A DNA stretch of 64,000 bases from Bacteroidota bacterium (GCA_023424015.1 JAFAEM010000037.1:9745-73744); one strand, 5' to 3'; counted from the stretch's first letter, positions 47,916 to 57,102 are shown. A program made the numbers and translations. Notes: generated by a model from the letters alone, not told the origin.

Positions 47916-48302
47916 ATGGGTGAGAAAGAAAAATTGAGACTCGACAAATACCTTTGGTCCATACGCTTGTTCAAGACCAGGACCCTGGCCGCTGCGGCCT
48001 GTGATACGGGAAAGGTAAAATACAACGATCTGCAGGCAAAAGCTTCAAAAAACGTACAGGTAGGTGATGAATATGAAATAAAAACGGAAGCCAAACGCTG
48101 GCGTATCAAAGTGACGGGCTTACTGGAAAAGAGAGTAGCCTACGCTGAGGCGATTAAGTATTATGTTGACATTACACCTGCTGAAGAATTAGAACGATTG
48201 CAATACCAGGCTGCGAGCTTTCATACCGGTAAAAGGCCGAGTAAGATAGGCAGGCCAACCAAAAAAGAAAGAAGAGACCTGGATGAATTTTTTGGAGAAT
48301 AA
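47916..48302 (+). CDS. S4-domain RNA-binding protein (Hsp15-like)
   Basis: This 128-residue protein has an S4 domain at residues ~5-65 (LRLDKYLWSIRLFKTRTLAA, then GKVKYNDLQAKASKNVQVGD). It ends in a basic tail (KIGRPTKKERRDLDEFF). This is the form of heat-shock protein 15, which binds stalled 50S subunits with nascent chains and returns them to use. I chose ATG 47916 (MGEKEK) over 47883, since the longer start lies in the terminator. Confidence 0.88.
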   Translation: MGEKEKLRLDKYLWSIRLFKTRTLAAAACDTGKVKYNDLQAKASKNVQVGDEYEIKTEAKRWRIKVTGLLEKRVAYAEAIKYYVDITPAEELERLQYQAASFHTGKRPSKIGRPTKKERRDLDEFFGE

Positions 48303-48332
48303 GTTTTATCAACTAACAAGCCGATAACTTTC

Positions 48333-48719
48333 ATGCTTCTTTGCCGATTTATAAGCCTGATTATCCTTTTACCTCTACTCTCCCTTTCCTGCTCAAAAAG
48401 CAGTAAGGAAAAAGACCGCGAAGCGCCGGTGGTGGTGATAGAGGAACCAGTTCACAATGCCATCGTTACCGGAGGACAGGTTTTAAATATTCGTGGCAAT
48501 GTTGCCGACAATGAATTTATCCATGAGATTCATATCGAGATCAGCAATCTTCAGACCGGGGAAGAATACCTTCACGTCCATATACACCCCAGTTCCGGTA
48601 CACATTCATACAGCCATGCTTTTAATGCAGTCAGCGGCATTAGCTACCTCGTCAGGGTTATCGCTGAAGATCCATCGAATAATGTTTCGTCACAAAAAGT
48701 GGAGTTCAGCGCCAACTGA
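48333..48719 (+). CDS. DUF4625-like lipoprotein
   Basis: This 128-residue protein has a lipoprotein signal (hydrophobic run, then LLSLSCSKS, Cys at about 20). The mature part is a single beta-sandwich domain: PVVVIEEPVHNAIVTGGQVL, DNEFIHEIHIEISN, and a final VRVIAEDPSNNVSSQKVEF strand. The form and the D/N-rich turns match DUF4625 of Bacteroidota, an immunoglobulin-like fold. Several His residues (HVHIHPSSGTHSYSH, about 80-94) are notable and could bind metal, which is speculative. It is a single gene 30 bp after the S4 gene. Confidence 0.78.
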   Translation: MLLCRFISLIILLPLLSLSCSKSSKEKDREAPVVVIEEPVHNAIVTGGQVLNIRGNVADNEFIHEIHIEISNLQTGEEYLHVHIHPSSGTHSYSHAFNAVSGISYLVRVIAEDPSNNVSSQKVEFSAN

Positions 48720-48791
48720 AAGTTCGGCTGATCTGTCAACCTGTATAAGGATATGACACCCCTGCCAACACCTAACTTCTAACTACTAACT

Positions 48792-48799
48792 TATCTTTG
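48792..48799 (+). promoter_or_regulatory. -7 box (TATCTTTG) of trmD
   Basis: This is a perfect TAnnTTTG box 32 nt before the trmD ATG at 48832. It indicates that trmD is transcribed on its own, apart from rpsP and rimM. Confidence 0.6.
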
Positions 48800-48831
48800 A
48801 CCGCAGGCATCCCAATAGATGCCGCCCGAAT

Positions 48832-49509
48832 ATGCGAATAGATATCATAACCGTGGTGCCCGACCTGCTGAAAAGTCCTTTTGAACACAGCATCATGAAA
48901 CGTGCACAGGCAAAGGGCCTGCTCGAAGTGCATACCCATAATTTGCGGAAATGGGCGATCAATAACCAGGGGCAGGTAGATGATTACCAGTATGGCGGTG
49001 GCGCAGGCATGGTGATGATGTGTGAGCCCCTTGCCAATGCAATTGAGGAATTATCAGCTGAAAGAAAATACGACGAGATCATATACCTCACACCGGATGG
49101 CCAAACATTTGATCAAAAAATGGCCAACACACTTTCATTAAAAGAAAGCCTGTTGATGATATGTGGTCATTACAAAGGGATCGACGAAAGGATACGCCAG
49201 CATTTTGTAACTAAAGAGATCTCCATCGGCGATTATGTATTGAGTGGCGGCGAACTGGCAGCAGCCGTGTTGGTGGATGCTATCGGACGTTTGTTGCCGG
49301 GTGTATTGAATGATGAGACCTCCGCGCTTTTTGACTCTTACCAGGACAACCTGCTCGCTCCTCCCGTGTACACACGTCCCGCTGAATTCAGGGGCTGGAA
49401 AGTACCCGACATATTATTAAGTGGTGATCCTCGTAAGGTAGATGAATGGAGAAATGATCAGGCCCTTCAACGCACAAGGGAAAGAAGACCCGGCATGCAG
49501 GAAGAGTAA
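48832..49509 (+). CDS. trmD: tRNA (guanine-37-N1) methyltransferase
   Basis: This 225-residue SPOUT-fold methyltransferase methylates G37 of tRNAs that read CNN codons. The start MRIDIITVVPDLLKSPFEHS is typical, as are QVDDYQYGGGAGMVMMCEPL (about 47-66), CGHYKGIDERI (about 110-120) and SIGDYVLSGGELAA (about 129-142, the knot). It is complete. It is normally near rpsP and rimM in many bacteria, but here it lies 5.8 kb from rimM with its own promoter. Confidence 0.98.
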   Translation: MRIDIITVVPDLLKSPFEHSIMKRAQAKGLLEVHTHNLRKWAINNQGQVDDYQYGGGAGMVMMCEPLANAIEELSAERKYDEIIYLTPDGQTFDQKMANTLSLKESLLMICGHYKGIDERIRQHFVTKEISIGDYVLSGGELAAAVLVDAIGRLLPGVLNDETSALFDSYQDNLLAPPVYTRPAEFRGWKVPDILLSGDPRKVDEWRNDQALQRTRERRPGMQEE

Positions 49510-49627
49510 GGGTAATATATCGGTAGACGCTGGTCCGTACCCGCAACTTTGAGGATCGATAATCACCCCTGCTCTTTCCAAAAAAGAATAATTATAAACT
49601 ATCCGCAGCGAAATCCGCAGCGAATTG

Positions 49628-49810
49628 ACTAGTGACGTGTCAAGTTTAAAATGCCGCTTCAAAAAGCTACGAGCGATGAGCTTCGAGCTTCGAGATCGAT
49701 CGTTTGACCACGAAATTTGAAGTCTTGAGCCTCATGGCTCGCAGCTCGCAGCTCACAGCTCACAGCTAAAATAAGAGAAACCCTCAATATATGGTTGACT
49801 TAACACTAGT
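49628..49810. mobile_element. MITE-like repeat element, copy 2 (183 bp, inverted)
   Basis: This is an inverted copy of the element at 34632-34800. Its ends read ACTAGTGACGTGTCAAG and, from the other side, ACTAGTGTTAAGTCAAC. Inside are 7-bp-period arrays (GAGCTTC and CTCGCAG/CTCACAG units). It has 14 more bp than copy 1, mostly in the array. The right end overlaps the TAG stop codon of the DUF5723 gene (the TAG is part of ACTAGT), so the element sets that gene's 3' end. Confidence 0.75.
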
Positions 49811-51332
49811 TTGTTTTTACTTCATTCCCATCATTTGTCGACGTATTTTTATTCTTATCACCTTCTTCTTTGGATGTAGTCCGCTTTGCTTTCTTAGCTT
49901 TTTTCTTAGCTTTCTTCAACTTGTCTTTTTGCAGTCCGCCAAATCGTAATCCCAGGTGCACGTCTGCTTGTTTTGAATCGCCCATCAACGCTGTCAGCAC
50001 GCTTCCGGATCCTATAAATAAAGGCCCCATGCGTAATGAAACTCCGGCATTGAAACTTGTCAGCTTATTATAACTCACAGGAACATATACGCCAAAAGCG
50101 CGTCCTTCATATCGTGGCGTGAGGGTGAATGAAGAATAGTATTGACTGTTATATGGCTTGTTTTCAGTGTTCACTAAACTTAACTGTCCCGACAGGTTTA
50201 GATAAAACCCGCGGTTTACATGATAGTCGGCATCAATATGGAGCGTAGTCGGTAGTCTAACCTTATAAGTTGATTCACCATTGCCGGCTGCAGGAGTAAA
50301 ATATTGTGGATGATTGTCAAAAAAACTTTTTAGACTGTCGATTTCAACGTCATCAAATTGCCTTAAGTATAATCTTCTACCACTATTTACCTCTATATCA
50401 TAAGCCCCGCTTCGTTGCATGTCCCGCTTGTACTTTACCGAACCAATATCAAGCAATGCCATCCCGATCCGGAATTTATATTTATTCAGATCCCTGCGAT
50501 AGTTATTACTGTCCAATTTGTACTTTTCATGCCCGGGCCGGTACTCGTACACAAATCCAATATCGCCGCCGAAGCCTGTGCTTTGAAAAGATGTTAGCTT
50601 ATCAGCGTCAAAATCGGAAATATTGACACCACCCAGTCCCAGTTCCAGGCGGCCGCCGGCATCATACAGGTAAGGCTCATAAGACCATGAATCTTCACCA
50701 ATTGAGCCTTTTAAATTGGCAATATTTAAATAGCCATTGGCTGCCCCGGCCAGGTATTTTAAGGTAACTCCACCCTTAAAAAAATGTTTTCCTTTGTCGC
50801 TCAATATATGCCCGTAACTTAACCCAAACTCGGACCAGGCATTTACACTCATCCGCATATTATGGGACGAGTTAATCGAATACGGTTCGTCATATTTTTG
50901 GTCGGAATCCTCCATGATCAGATCCGCCAGTTTACCGTCTATATCAATTGCGTTGATCATGACGTGGGCCCTGCTGGTCAATGCTACAGCCCCATTCCTG
51001 CCCGTATTAAACATCAATGAAGGCCCGTGGATATTAGCATTTACATTTCCACTGGCGGCGCCGGCATTTTTACCAATAAACTGGTTTACCAGGGAATCGC
51101 CTTTAAAAGTATCCCCTATGTTTTTAAACCGAAACGAAGCCTGGTTGTTCCCTACCGATGTGCTCAGCGAAAACAGGTTGAAGTCCCACCGGTAGCGGCT
51201 ATCGGCAATATTAGCGGGATTGAAAAATACACCGTTCACACCGGTGTAGTTACCGGCACGGTAACCCGGGAAATCCTGGGCGAAACCTGTTTGCGAAAAA
51301 ATTAAAAGAAAAAGAAATAAATACCTTTTCAT
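49806..51332 (-). CDS. DUF5723-family outer-membrane protein
   Basis: This 508-residue protein has a signal peptide (MKRYLFLFLLIFSQTGFAQ) and the typical start DFPGYRAGNYTGVNGVFFNPANIADSRY of DUF5723, then alternating strands suggesting a beta barrel. A Lys-rich, charged tail (about 470-508, KLKKAKKKAKKAKRTTSKEE) follows the last strand. Its role is unknown; such proteins are often outer-membrane barrels of Bacteroidota. The stop TAG lies in the terminus of the repeat element. Confidence 0.85.
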   Translation of the reverse strand: MKRYLFLFLLIFSQTGFAQDFPGYRAGNYTGVNGVFFNPANIADSRYRWDFNLFSLSTSVGNNQASFRFKNIGDTFKGDSLVNQFIGKNAGAASGNVNANIHGPSLMFNTGRNGAVALTSRAHVMINAIDIDGKLADLIMEDSDQKYDEPYSINSSHNMRMSVNAWSEFGLSYGHILSDKGKHFFKGGVTLKYLAGAANGYLNIANLKGSIGEDSWSYEPYLYDAGGRLELGLGGVNISDFDADKLTSFQSTGFGGDIGFVYEYRPGHEKYKLDSNNYRRDLNKYKFRIGMALLDIGSVKYKRDMQRSGAYDIEVNSGRRLYLRQFDDVEIDSLKSFFDNHPQYFTPAAGNGESTYKVRLPTTLHIDADYHVNRGFYLNLSGQLSLVNTENKPYNSQYYSSFTLTPRYEGRAFGVYVPVSYNKLTSFNAGVSLRMGPLFIGSGSVLTALMGDSKQADVHLGLRFGGLQKDKLKKAKKKAKKAKRTTSKEEGDKNKNTSTNDGNEVKTN

Positions 51333-51651
51333 AATGGTGGATGTAAATAGAAGTTAAGAAATAGAAGAGTACTTTAAACAGATGCATTTCATATTACACA
51401 AATGAACATCCGTGGAAAATAGCCCTCGGTGGCAATTTGCCCGAAACTAATGCTCAAAAAAAATCTTTCAAATACCCATTTTTAGGTATCTCTTACGATT
51501 GTTGTCCATCGTGGCAATCCATTTTGAACCAAAAAGGAAGGAATATAATGTCTAATTGGTAAGCTGCTCAACCGTTTGCACCAATTTCATTCCCACTGCT
51601 TTGCTATTGATTATTTCGTGAACTTGCAGTAGAATAAAAAATCAGCAAACC
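51333..51651. other. Divergent gap of 319 bp, no gene seen
   Basis: This gap separates the DUF5723 gene and the Gfo/Idh/MocA gene, which point away from each other. It must hold both promoters, but only weak boxes are visible, for example TTATTTCG near 51621, about 24 nt before the ATG at 51652. No repeat of the families found elsewhere was noticed. Confidence 0.5.
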
Positions 51652-53085
51652 ATGGGTACGAACCGCAGAAAATTTTTACAGCGATTAACTATTGGCGGGG
51701 GAATACTGGCCACCGGTCTTCCTTCATTTGCGGGAGATTTGGCTACCAGTGACGAAGAGATTGAAAGATCCAGCCAATGGGAAAAAAGCCGGCAACGATT
51801 TAATATGTGTGGCTATGCCGCGCCAAAGATCCCCATCGTAAAAGTGGCCATCATCGGTCTTGGCATGCGCGGATCGGATGCGGTAGGACGCCTTGGTTAT
51901 ATTGATGGGCTTGAAATCGTAGCGCTCTGTGATAAATATCCTGATCGTGTGGAGAAAGCGCAGCTCACACTTGAAAAAAGAGGCCGCCCCAAAGCCAAAG
52001 CATATAGCGGTGAAGATGGCTGGAAGGCTTTGTGTGAAAATAGTGATGCGGACCTTGTTTATAATGTTACCCCCTGGCATCTACATGCCCCGATTTGTTT
52101 GTATGCCATGAAAAACGGGAAACATGTGGCCACAGAAGTGAATGCAGGTTTGTCAATCGACCAGTGCTGGGAACTGGTCGAGACCTCGGAAAAAACCAAA
52201 AAGCATTGCATGATGCTGGAAAACTGCTGCTATGATTTCTTTGAACTTCTTACCCTGAACATGGCCCGCAACGGTTTGTTTGGCGAATTGGTTCATGGTG
52301 AGGGTGCTTATATTCACGACCTAAGTAAAGACTGGTTGTTTAACAAGAAGGCCTATGCCGACATGTGGCGTTTAAAAGAAAACTATCAGCGTAACGGTAA
52401 CCTCTACCCCACACACGGTTTGGGCCCAATTGCACAATGTCTTGATATCAATCGTGGTGATAAAATGGATCACCTGGTAAGCATGAGCACTAACGATTTT
52501 ACGCTGGGGAATATGGCTAACGAGATGGCTGCGAAAGATCCGTTCTTCAATGAATTTACAGGCAAACCTTACCGGGGCAACATGAATACCAGCATCATCC
52601 GCACCAGCAAGGGAAAAACGATCATGCTGCAGCACGATGTATCGACTCTCCGGCCTTATTCGCGCCTGCATACCTTAAGCGGCACAAAAGGTATTGCCCA
52701 AAAATATCCCGGACCGGAAAAGATCGCGTTTGGGCATAGCTGGATCAAAAAAGAAGAAATTGACGAACTGTACAAAAAATATACTCCGCCAATCGTGAAA
52801 CATATCGGCGAGATCGCGAAAGAAGTTGGCGGGCATGGCGGCATGGACTTTATCATGGACTGGCGCCTGATCGATTGCCTTCGAAACGGCCTGCCGCTCG
52901 ACCAGGACGTGTATGATGCGGCAGCCTGGAGCTCGGTCATTCCATTAAGTGAAAGGTCTGTGGCTAAAAAGTCGCGCAGCGTGGATATACCCGATTTCAC
53001 ACGGGGCGCCTGGAAAACCAATAAACCGGTAGACCTTACGCTCGACGGAGGTGCTACAACGACTGTCCGCAAAGTTCAGAAATAG
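51652..53085 (+). CDS. Gfo/Idh/MocA-family oxidoreductase (GH109-like), Tat-exported
   Basis: This 477-residue protein starts with a twin-arginine signal (NRRKFLQRLTIGGGILATGL). The N-terminal Rossmann domain has VKVAIIGLGMRGSDAVGRL (about 63-81). Then comes TPWHLHAPICLYAMKNGKHV and the substrate-side YDFFELLTLNMARNGLFGEL. These blocks resemble glycoside hydrolase family 109, which uses NAD to cleave alpha-N-acetylgalactosamine from glycans. No sulfatase or other carbohydrate gene is beside it. Substrate and exact family membership remain uncertain. Confidence 0.87.
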   Translation: MGTNRRKFLQRLTIGGGILATGLPSFAGDLATSDEEIERSSQWEKSRQRFNMCGYAAPKIPIVKVAIIGLGMRGSDAVGRLGYIDGLEIVALCDKYPDRVEKAQLTLEKRGRPKAKAYSGEDGWKALCENSDADLVYNVTPWHLHAPICLYAMKNGKHVATEVNAGLSIDQCWELVETSEKTKKHCMMLENCCYDFFELLTLNMARNGLFGELVHGEGAYIHDLSKDWLFNKKAYADMWRLKENYQRNGNLYPTHGLGPIAQCLDINRGDKMDHLVSMSTNDFTLGNMANEMAAKDPFFNEFTGKPYRGNMNTSIIRTSKGKTIMLQHDVSTLRPYSRLHTLSGTKGIAQKYPGPEKIAFGHSWIKKEEIDELYKKYTPPIVKHIGEIAKEVGGHGGMDFIMDWRLIDCLRNGLPLDQDVYDAAAWSSVIPLSERSVAKKSRSVDIPDFTRGAWKTNKPVDLTLDGGATTTVRKVQK

Positions 53086-53130
53086 AGTTTATTTGACCTG
53101 ACTGTCAGTACATAGGATCGATGGACCCAT

Positions 53131-53166
53131 AAGCTGAAGCTCATATAAGCTTCAGCTTTTGTTTGG
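53131..53166 (+). terminator. Terminator after the Gfo/Idh/MocA gene
   Basis: A 10-bp perfect stem AAGCTGAAGC/GCTTCAGCTT with an 8-nt loop is followed by a T-rich tail (TTGTTTGG), 46 bp after the stop codon. Confidence 0.8.
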
Positions 53167-53370
53167 TTCCTTGTTTCGTCAAAAAGTTAAATATGAATTA
53201 CGGGGTAACATTTAGCACAACTCATCGTTCTACAGCAGGGTGTGTTAAATAAACGATACTAAATGATTGAAATAGTTTAGTTTTACGGGCATCTACACCA
53301 CCATTTCAAATAAATAAATTGGCCGGGAAAAAAGCAAAAGTCTGATCGTTTAAAATCACCACAGCATTCC

Positions 53371-54414
53371 ATGAAGACCCTCAGCGCCATTACTGATCCC
53401 GTATACGTTCCGAAAGAAAAGTACAGCTGGTACGATAAATTCTGGCTTCGTTACATCAATGATCCTCGTGATCTCCCTTTCATCTACCTGCTCACGGCGA
53501 TACATATCCTGGTTTTGCCGGCGGCCGTTATACTTTATACACCGCTGCTCCAGGGATGGTACTGGTGGCTTCTATATGTGCCGTACTTCTATGTTTCACA
53601 GATGTATTTTAAAGGCCGGTTTGGATTAATGTTGCACTGCATCAGCCATCGCAAACTTTTTAAAAAAGGTTATACCTGGATTTACAACTGGATCATCTGG
53701 GGTGTCTGCCCTTTCTTTGGTCATACGCCCGAAACCTATTTTGTGCATCATATGGCCATGCACCATGTGGAGAATAATATGGAAGATGATGCGAGCAGCA
53801 CCTTACCCTACAACCGGGACAGTATTTGGGGTTTTACCCGCTACGTAGTCCGGTTCCTTTTCCTGGGCTTCAGGGATACCTTCATGTACCTGTTTTCAAG
53901 AAAAAGAAAGAAATTCTACCTCCGCCTCACATTTGGGGAAATGTCTTTTTTTGCTTTCTGCATTATCATGTGTTTCGTCAACCTGCATGCAACGCTGTGG
54001 ATTTTCATTATTCCCTTTGTTTTTGCACGCATCGTGATGATGCTGGGCAACTGGGCACAACATGCTTTTGTTGATATTAACAACCCCGAAGAAAATACAA
54101 TCAATTGTATAAACACCAAATACAACAAGATCTGCTGGAATGACGGATACCACGCCGTACACCACCTTCGCCCTGCTCTTCACTATACCGACATACCCAA
54201 CGAATTCCTGAAAAATAAAGACAAGTTCGCCGAGCAAAAGACATTCATATTTGATGGGATCCATTACCTGCACATCTTTGTTTGGCTGATGACCAAACGC
54301 TATGATAAGCTGGCAGATAATATCGTCAATATCAACAATACATTTAGCAGCCGCGAGGAAGTGATCCGCCTGATGAAAGAGCGAACGAGGAAATATGATC
54401 TTCCCGTTTCCTGA
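53371..54414 (+). CDS. Fatty acid desaturase-like membrane di-iron protein
   Basis: This 347-residue membrane protein has His-box motifs for a di-iron centre: HCISHRK (about 89-95), HTPETYFVHHMAMHHVENN (about 116-134) and HAVHHLRPALHY (about 257-268). At least four hydrophobic helices are present (YLLTAIHILVLPAAVILYT near 32, WWLLYVPYFYV near 68, others near 190 and 210). This is the pattern of acyl-lipid desaturases and hydroxylases. The exact reaction is unknown. A terminator separates it from the gene upstream. Confidence 0.85.
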   Translation: MKTLSAITDPVYVPKEKYSWYDKFWLRYINDPRDLPFIYLLTAIHILVLPAAVILYTPLLQGWYWWLLYVPYFYVSQMYFKGRFGLMLHCISHRKLFKKGYTWIYNWIIWGVCPFFGHTPETYFVHHMAMHHVENNMEDDASSTLPYNRDSIWGFTRYVVRFLFLGFRDTFMYLFSRKRKKFYLRLTFGEMSFFAFCIIMCFVNLHATLWIFIIPFVFARIVMMLGNWAQHAFVDINNPEENTINCINTKYNKICWNDGYHAVHHLRPALHYTDIPNEFLKNKDKFAEQKTFIFDGIHYLHIFVWLMTKRYDKLADNIVNINNTFSSREEVIRLMKERTRKYDLPVS

Positions 54415-54477
54415 TCACAACAAATTCACAACTTCTTCGTCATCCATTAATATCTTAGCTATCTAAATTGTATAGCT

Positions 54478-56103
54478 ATGTCTAAGTTTTCTGTCTGGGG
54501 CAACCTGGTTGATCTTCACCAGCAAAAAATTTACCCGGCAGAAATCACCATTGATAAAGGAAAAATCGTTGCGATCACACCCGATGAAAGTCGCCAGGAA
54601 ACAAATTATATCCTACCTGGATTTATCGATAGTCATGTACATATTGAAAGCTCCATGCTGGTGCCTTCCGAATTTGCGAGGCTGGCAGTAGTGCATGGTA
54701 CGGTAGCCACCGTTAGCGACCCACACGAGATCGCCAATGTTTGCGGCATGGATGGTGTTGAGTATATGATTGAAAACGGCAGGACTGTTCCTTTCAAATT
54801 CAATTTTGGTGCGCCCAGCTGTGTCCCCGCCACGGCATTCGAAACCGCAGGTGGCCGGCTCGATGCTGATGATGTCAAAAAGCTTTTACAACGACCCGAT
54901 ATTAAGTACCTGAGTGAAATGATGAACTTCCCGGGCGTTCTCAACGAAGATGAAGAAGTGATGCAAAAGATCGCCGCGGCCCACCAGCTACAAAAACCTG
55001 TTGATGGGCACGCTCCGGGTCTGATGGGCGAGCAGGCCCGGCAATACATTTCTGCGGGTATCACTACCGATCATGAATGTTTTACAAGAGAGGAAGCTCT
55101 TGGTAAATTGCAGAACGGGATGAAGATAATCATCCGTGAAGGCAGTGCCGCCAAAAACTTCGATGCATTGATCGAACTGTTGCATGATTTCCCCAACCAG
55201 GTAATGTTTTGCAGCGATGATAAACACCCGGATAGTCTTGTCCTGGGGCATATAAACCAGCTTTGCGCGAGAGCGGTGGCTAAAGGCATTGATATTTTTA
55301 AAATACTAAAAGCAGCCTGCTACAACCCGGTGCAGCATTACAACCTGGATGTAGGCTTGCTGAAGATCGGTGATCCGGCTGATCTTATAATCGTAAAAGA
55401 CCTGGTAGATTTTACAGCAGTTAAGACTTATATCAATGGCGAACTGGTGGCTGAGCAGGGAAAATCATTGATCACAAGCCAAGCCTCAACGGTGATCAAT
55501 AACTTTGATTGTACACGCAAAGAGCCAACGGTTTTTCAATACCCCGCCCCTTCTAATTTTCATGCGCTGGCCATTGAAACCCTCGACGGGCAATTGATTA
55601 CAAACAAATTTTCCTTCAAACCCAAAATTGAAAACGGGAACATCGTTAGTGATACCGAAAATGATATTTTAAAGATCGTAGTGGTCAATCGCTACCAGGA
55701 AGCACCGGTTGCAAAAGCATTTATTAAAAATTTCGGTTTAAAAGAAGGCGCTATTGCCTCTTCCGTTGCCCACGACAGCCATAATATTGTTGCCGTAGGT
55801 GTGGATGATGAAAGCATCTGCAAAGCGGTGAATATGATCATCGATCACAGGGGTGGTGTAAGCTGTGTAAAAGCTGATAGCGAACTTATAGTGCCGCTAC
55901 CGGTAGCTGGTCTGATGAGTACCGATGATGGATACCGTGTGGCTGAACAATACTCCCTGATCGACCGGGCGGCAAAAAAAGCCGGTTCTACGCTGGCTTC
56001 CCCATTTATGAGCCTCTCATTTATGGCGTTGCTGGTCATTCCACACCTGAAACTAAGCGACAGGGGATTATTTGATGGCGACAAATTCGAGTTTATCGGA
56101 TAA
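54478..56103 (+). CDS. ade: Adenine deaminase
   Basis: This 541-residue amidohydrolase converts adenine to hypoxanthine and ammonia for purine salvage. The metal motif is GFIDSHVHIESSML near residues 48-61. Then come the DPHEIANVCG block (about 80-90), DGHAPGLMG near 176-184 and TDHECFTREEA near 195. The C-terminal domain with HDSHNIVAVG near 430-440 is typical of the AdeC type. It is probably a metal enzyme (Mn or Fe). It follows the desaturase gene after 63 bp. Confidence 0.96.
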   Translation: MSKFSVWGNLVDLHQQKIYPAEITIDKGKIVAITPDESRQETNYILPGFIDSHVHIESSMLVPSEFARLAVVHGTVATVSDPHEIANVCGMDGVEYMIENGRTVPFKFNFGAPSCVPATAFETAGGRLDADDVKKLLQRPDIKYLSEMMNFPGVLNEDEEVMQKIAAAHQLQKPVDGHAPGLMGEQARQYISAGITTDHECFTREEALGKLQNGMKIIIREGSAAKNFDALIELLHDFPNQVMFCSDDKHPDSLVLGHINQLCARAVAKGIDIFKILKAACYNPVQHYNLDVGLLKIGDPADLIIVKDLVDFTAVKTYINGELVAEQGKSLITSQASTVINNFDCTRKEPTVFQYPAPSNFHALAIETLDGQLITNKFSFKPKIENGNIVSDTENDILKIVVVNRYQEAPVAKAFIKNFGLKEGAIASSVAHDSHNIVAVGVDDESICKAVNMIIDHRGGVSCVKADSELIVPLPVAGLMSTDDGYRVAEQYSLIDRAAKKAGSTLASPFMSLSFMALLVIPHLKLSDRGLFDGDKFEFIG

Positions 56104-56341
56104 CAACGAAGAGTTTGTCAAAACAAATGTATTCAGAATTTCCGGGTTCATTTTATAACTGGTTGTTTCAAGTCTGACTTTACCCACAGACAGGGAAATT
56201 TTACACATTTATTTAACGTGGTTCTGTTTGGGATTTTCTCAAAATATATTGGGTTTTAGCATTTTGAATAGATTTTTTATGCCCTCTCATTTTCTGGCAT
56301 CTCGTTTGGCTTACACAGTATGATGAACAAACTCTACGTAC
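56104..56341. other. AT-rich gap before the small paralogue pair
   Basis: These 238 bp after the adenine deaminase gene contain no coding signal and no recognised hairpin terminator. They must hold the promoter of the first small gene; no clear TAnnTTTG box is near its ATG. Confidence 0.5.
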
Positions 56342-56671
56342 ATGAAAAAGACGGAAGCTATTACAAGCGTAAGGAGCAATGCAGGTTTTCCTGAACAACT
56401 ACTGGAAAAATTTGTACAGGAAAACCTTCCCTCGAGGACATGGATACAGCGGAAAACACAGGGCATGGGAAATTTTAACGAGCTCTATAATGAAATTGAA
56501 AGCTGCGCAGCCGAAACACCTGTTGCAGGAAATGTCGAGATTTTTTTTGGTCGTGGCAGAAAAGCCGCCTCGGGCTACGTGAGCATTCCGGTAAATTCGA
56601 GGTTTTTTGTCTTTTGCACCCGCGGCGAATGGGACCATTACAAGATATCATGGTGCTGCTCGCTTTCCTGA
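56342..56671 (+). CDS. Small protein of unknown family, paralogue 1
   Basis: This 109-residue protein has no signal peptide or membrane segment. Its second half (AAETPVAGNVEIFFGRGRK, then YVSIPVNSRFFVFCTRGEWD and a final SLS) aligns well with the neighbouring 96-residue protein. I do not recognise the family. Shared features are a short helical start (LLEKFV/LLENFV), an AET-V-G block, an F-CTR block and the terminal SLS. The SIPVNSRFFVFC part suggests beta strands. Three Cys residues near the end are specific to this copy. It may be a small secreted or cytoplasmic binding protein. Confidence 0.65.
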   Translation: MKKTEAITSVRSNAGFPEQLLEKFVQENLPSRTWIQRKTQGMGNFNELYNEIESCAAETPVAGNVEIFFGRGRKAASGYVSIPVNSRFFVFCTRGEWDHYKISWCCSLS

Positions 56672-56723
56672 ACCCGGTTCTGAGCGAAAACTGCCTGCAT
56701 ACTACCTCAAAGTTTAGTCCTAC

Positions 56724-56767
56724 CCGGTTATGAAAATTTTCACATTCTGTTATTAATCAATAACCGG
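56724..56767. promoter_or_regulatory. Inverted repeat between the two small genes
   Basis: CCGGTTAT (56724-56731) and ATAACCGG (56760-56767) are perfect 8-bp arms separated by 28 nt, 44 bp before the second ATG. It may be an operator or an mRNA hairpin that sets the relative levels of the two small genes. Confidence 0.4.
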
Positions 56768-56811
56768 TAAACTGCATCTAATGATTAGTCAGGACTTAAA
56801 CTTGACGAGCT

Positions 56812-57102
56812 ATGAACAAGACTTTACTTATCAGTGCTGTATTCGATCAGCCCGGTTTACTGGAAAATTTCGTAGAACAACTAGCCTGGCGTCGCTATGA
56901 GCTGGGTTATATGCACGCACCGGTTCCTCATTCGTTAAAAGCATACGAAAGCTCCTCAGCTGAAACATACGTCAGTGGAACGATCGCCATCTCCGAAAAC
57001 CAGGAATCCTTTAATATCCCCTTCATCACCCGTTACCTTTTTACCTGTACACGGGAAAAAGGTGCTGGCTACAAGCTGGAAGGATCTTTTTCACTTTCCT
57101 GA
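56812..57102 (+). CDS. Small protein of unknown family, paralogue 2
   Basis: This 96-residue paralogue of the previous gene has LLENFVEQ near residue 16-23, SSSAETYVSGTIAISENQES near 48-67, then FNIPFITRYLFTCTREKGAG and the terminal FSLS. It is shorter than copy 1 in the middle segment and has one Cys instead of four. Divergence is high, so the duplication is old. It is followed 22 bp later by a strong bidirectional terminator. No function can be given. Confidence 0.65.
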   Translation: MNKTLLISAVFDQPGLLENFVEQLAWRRYELGYMHAPVPHSLKAYESSSAETYVSGTIAISENQESFNIPFITRYLFTCTREKGAGYKLEGSFSLS

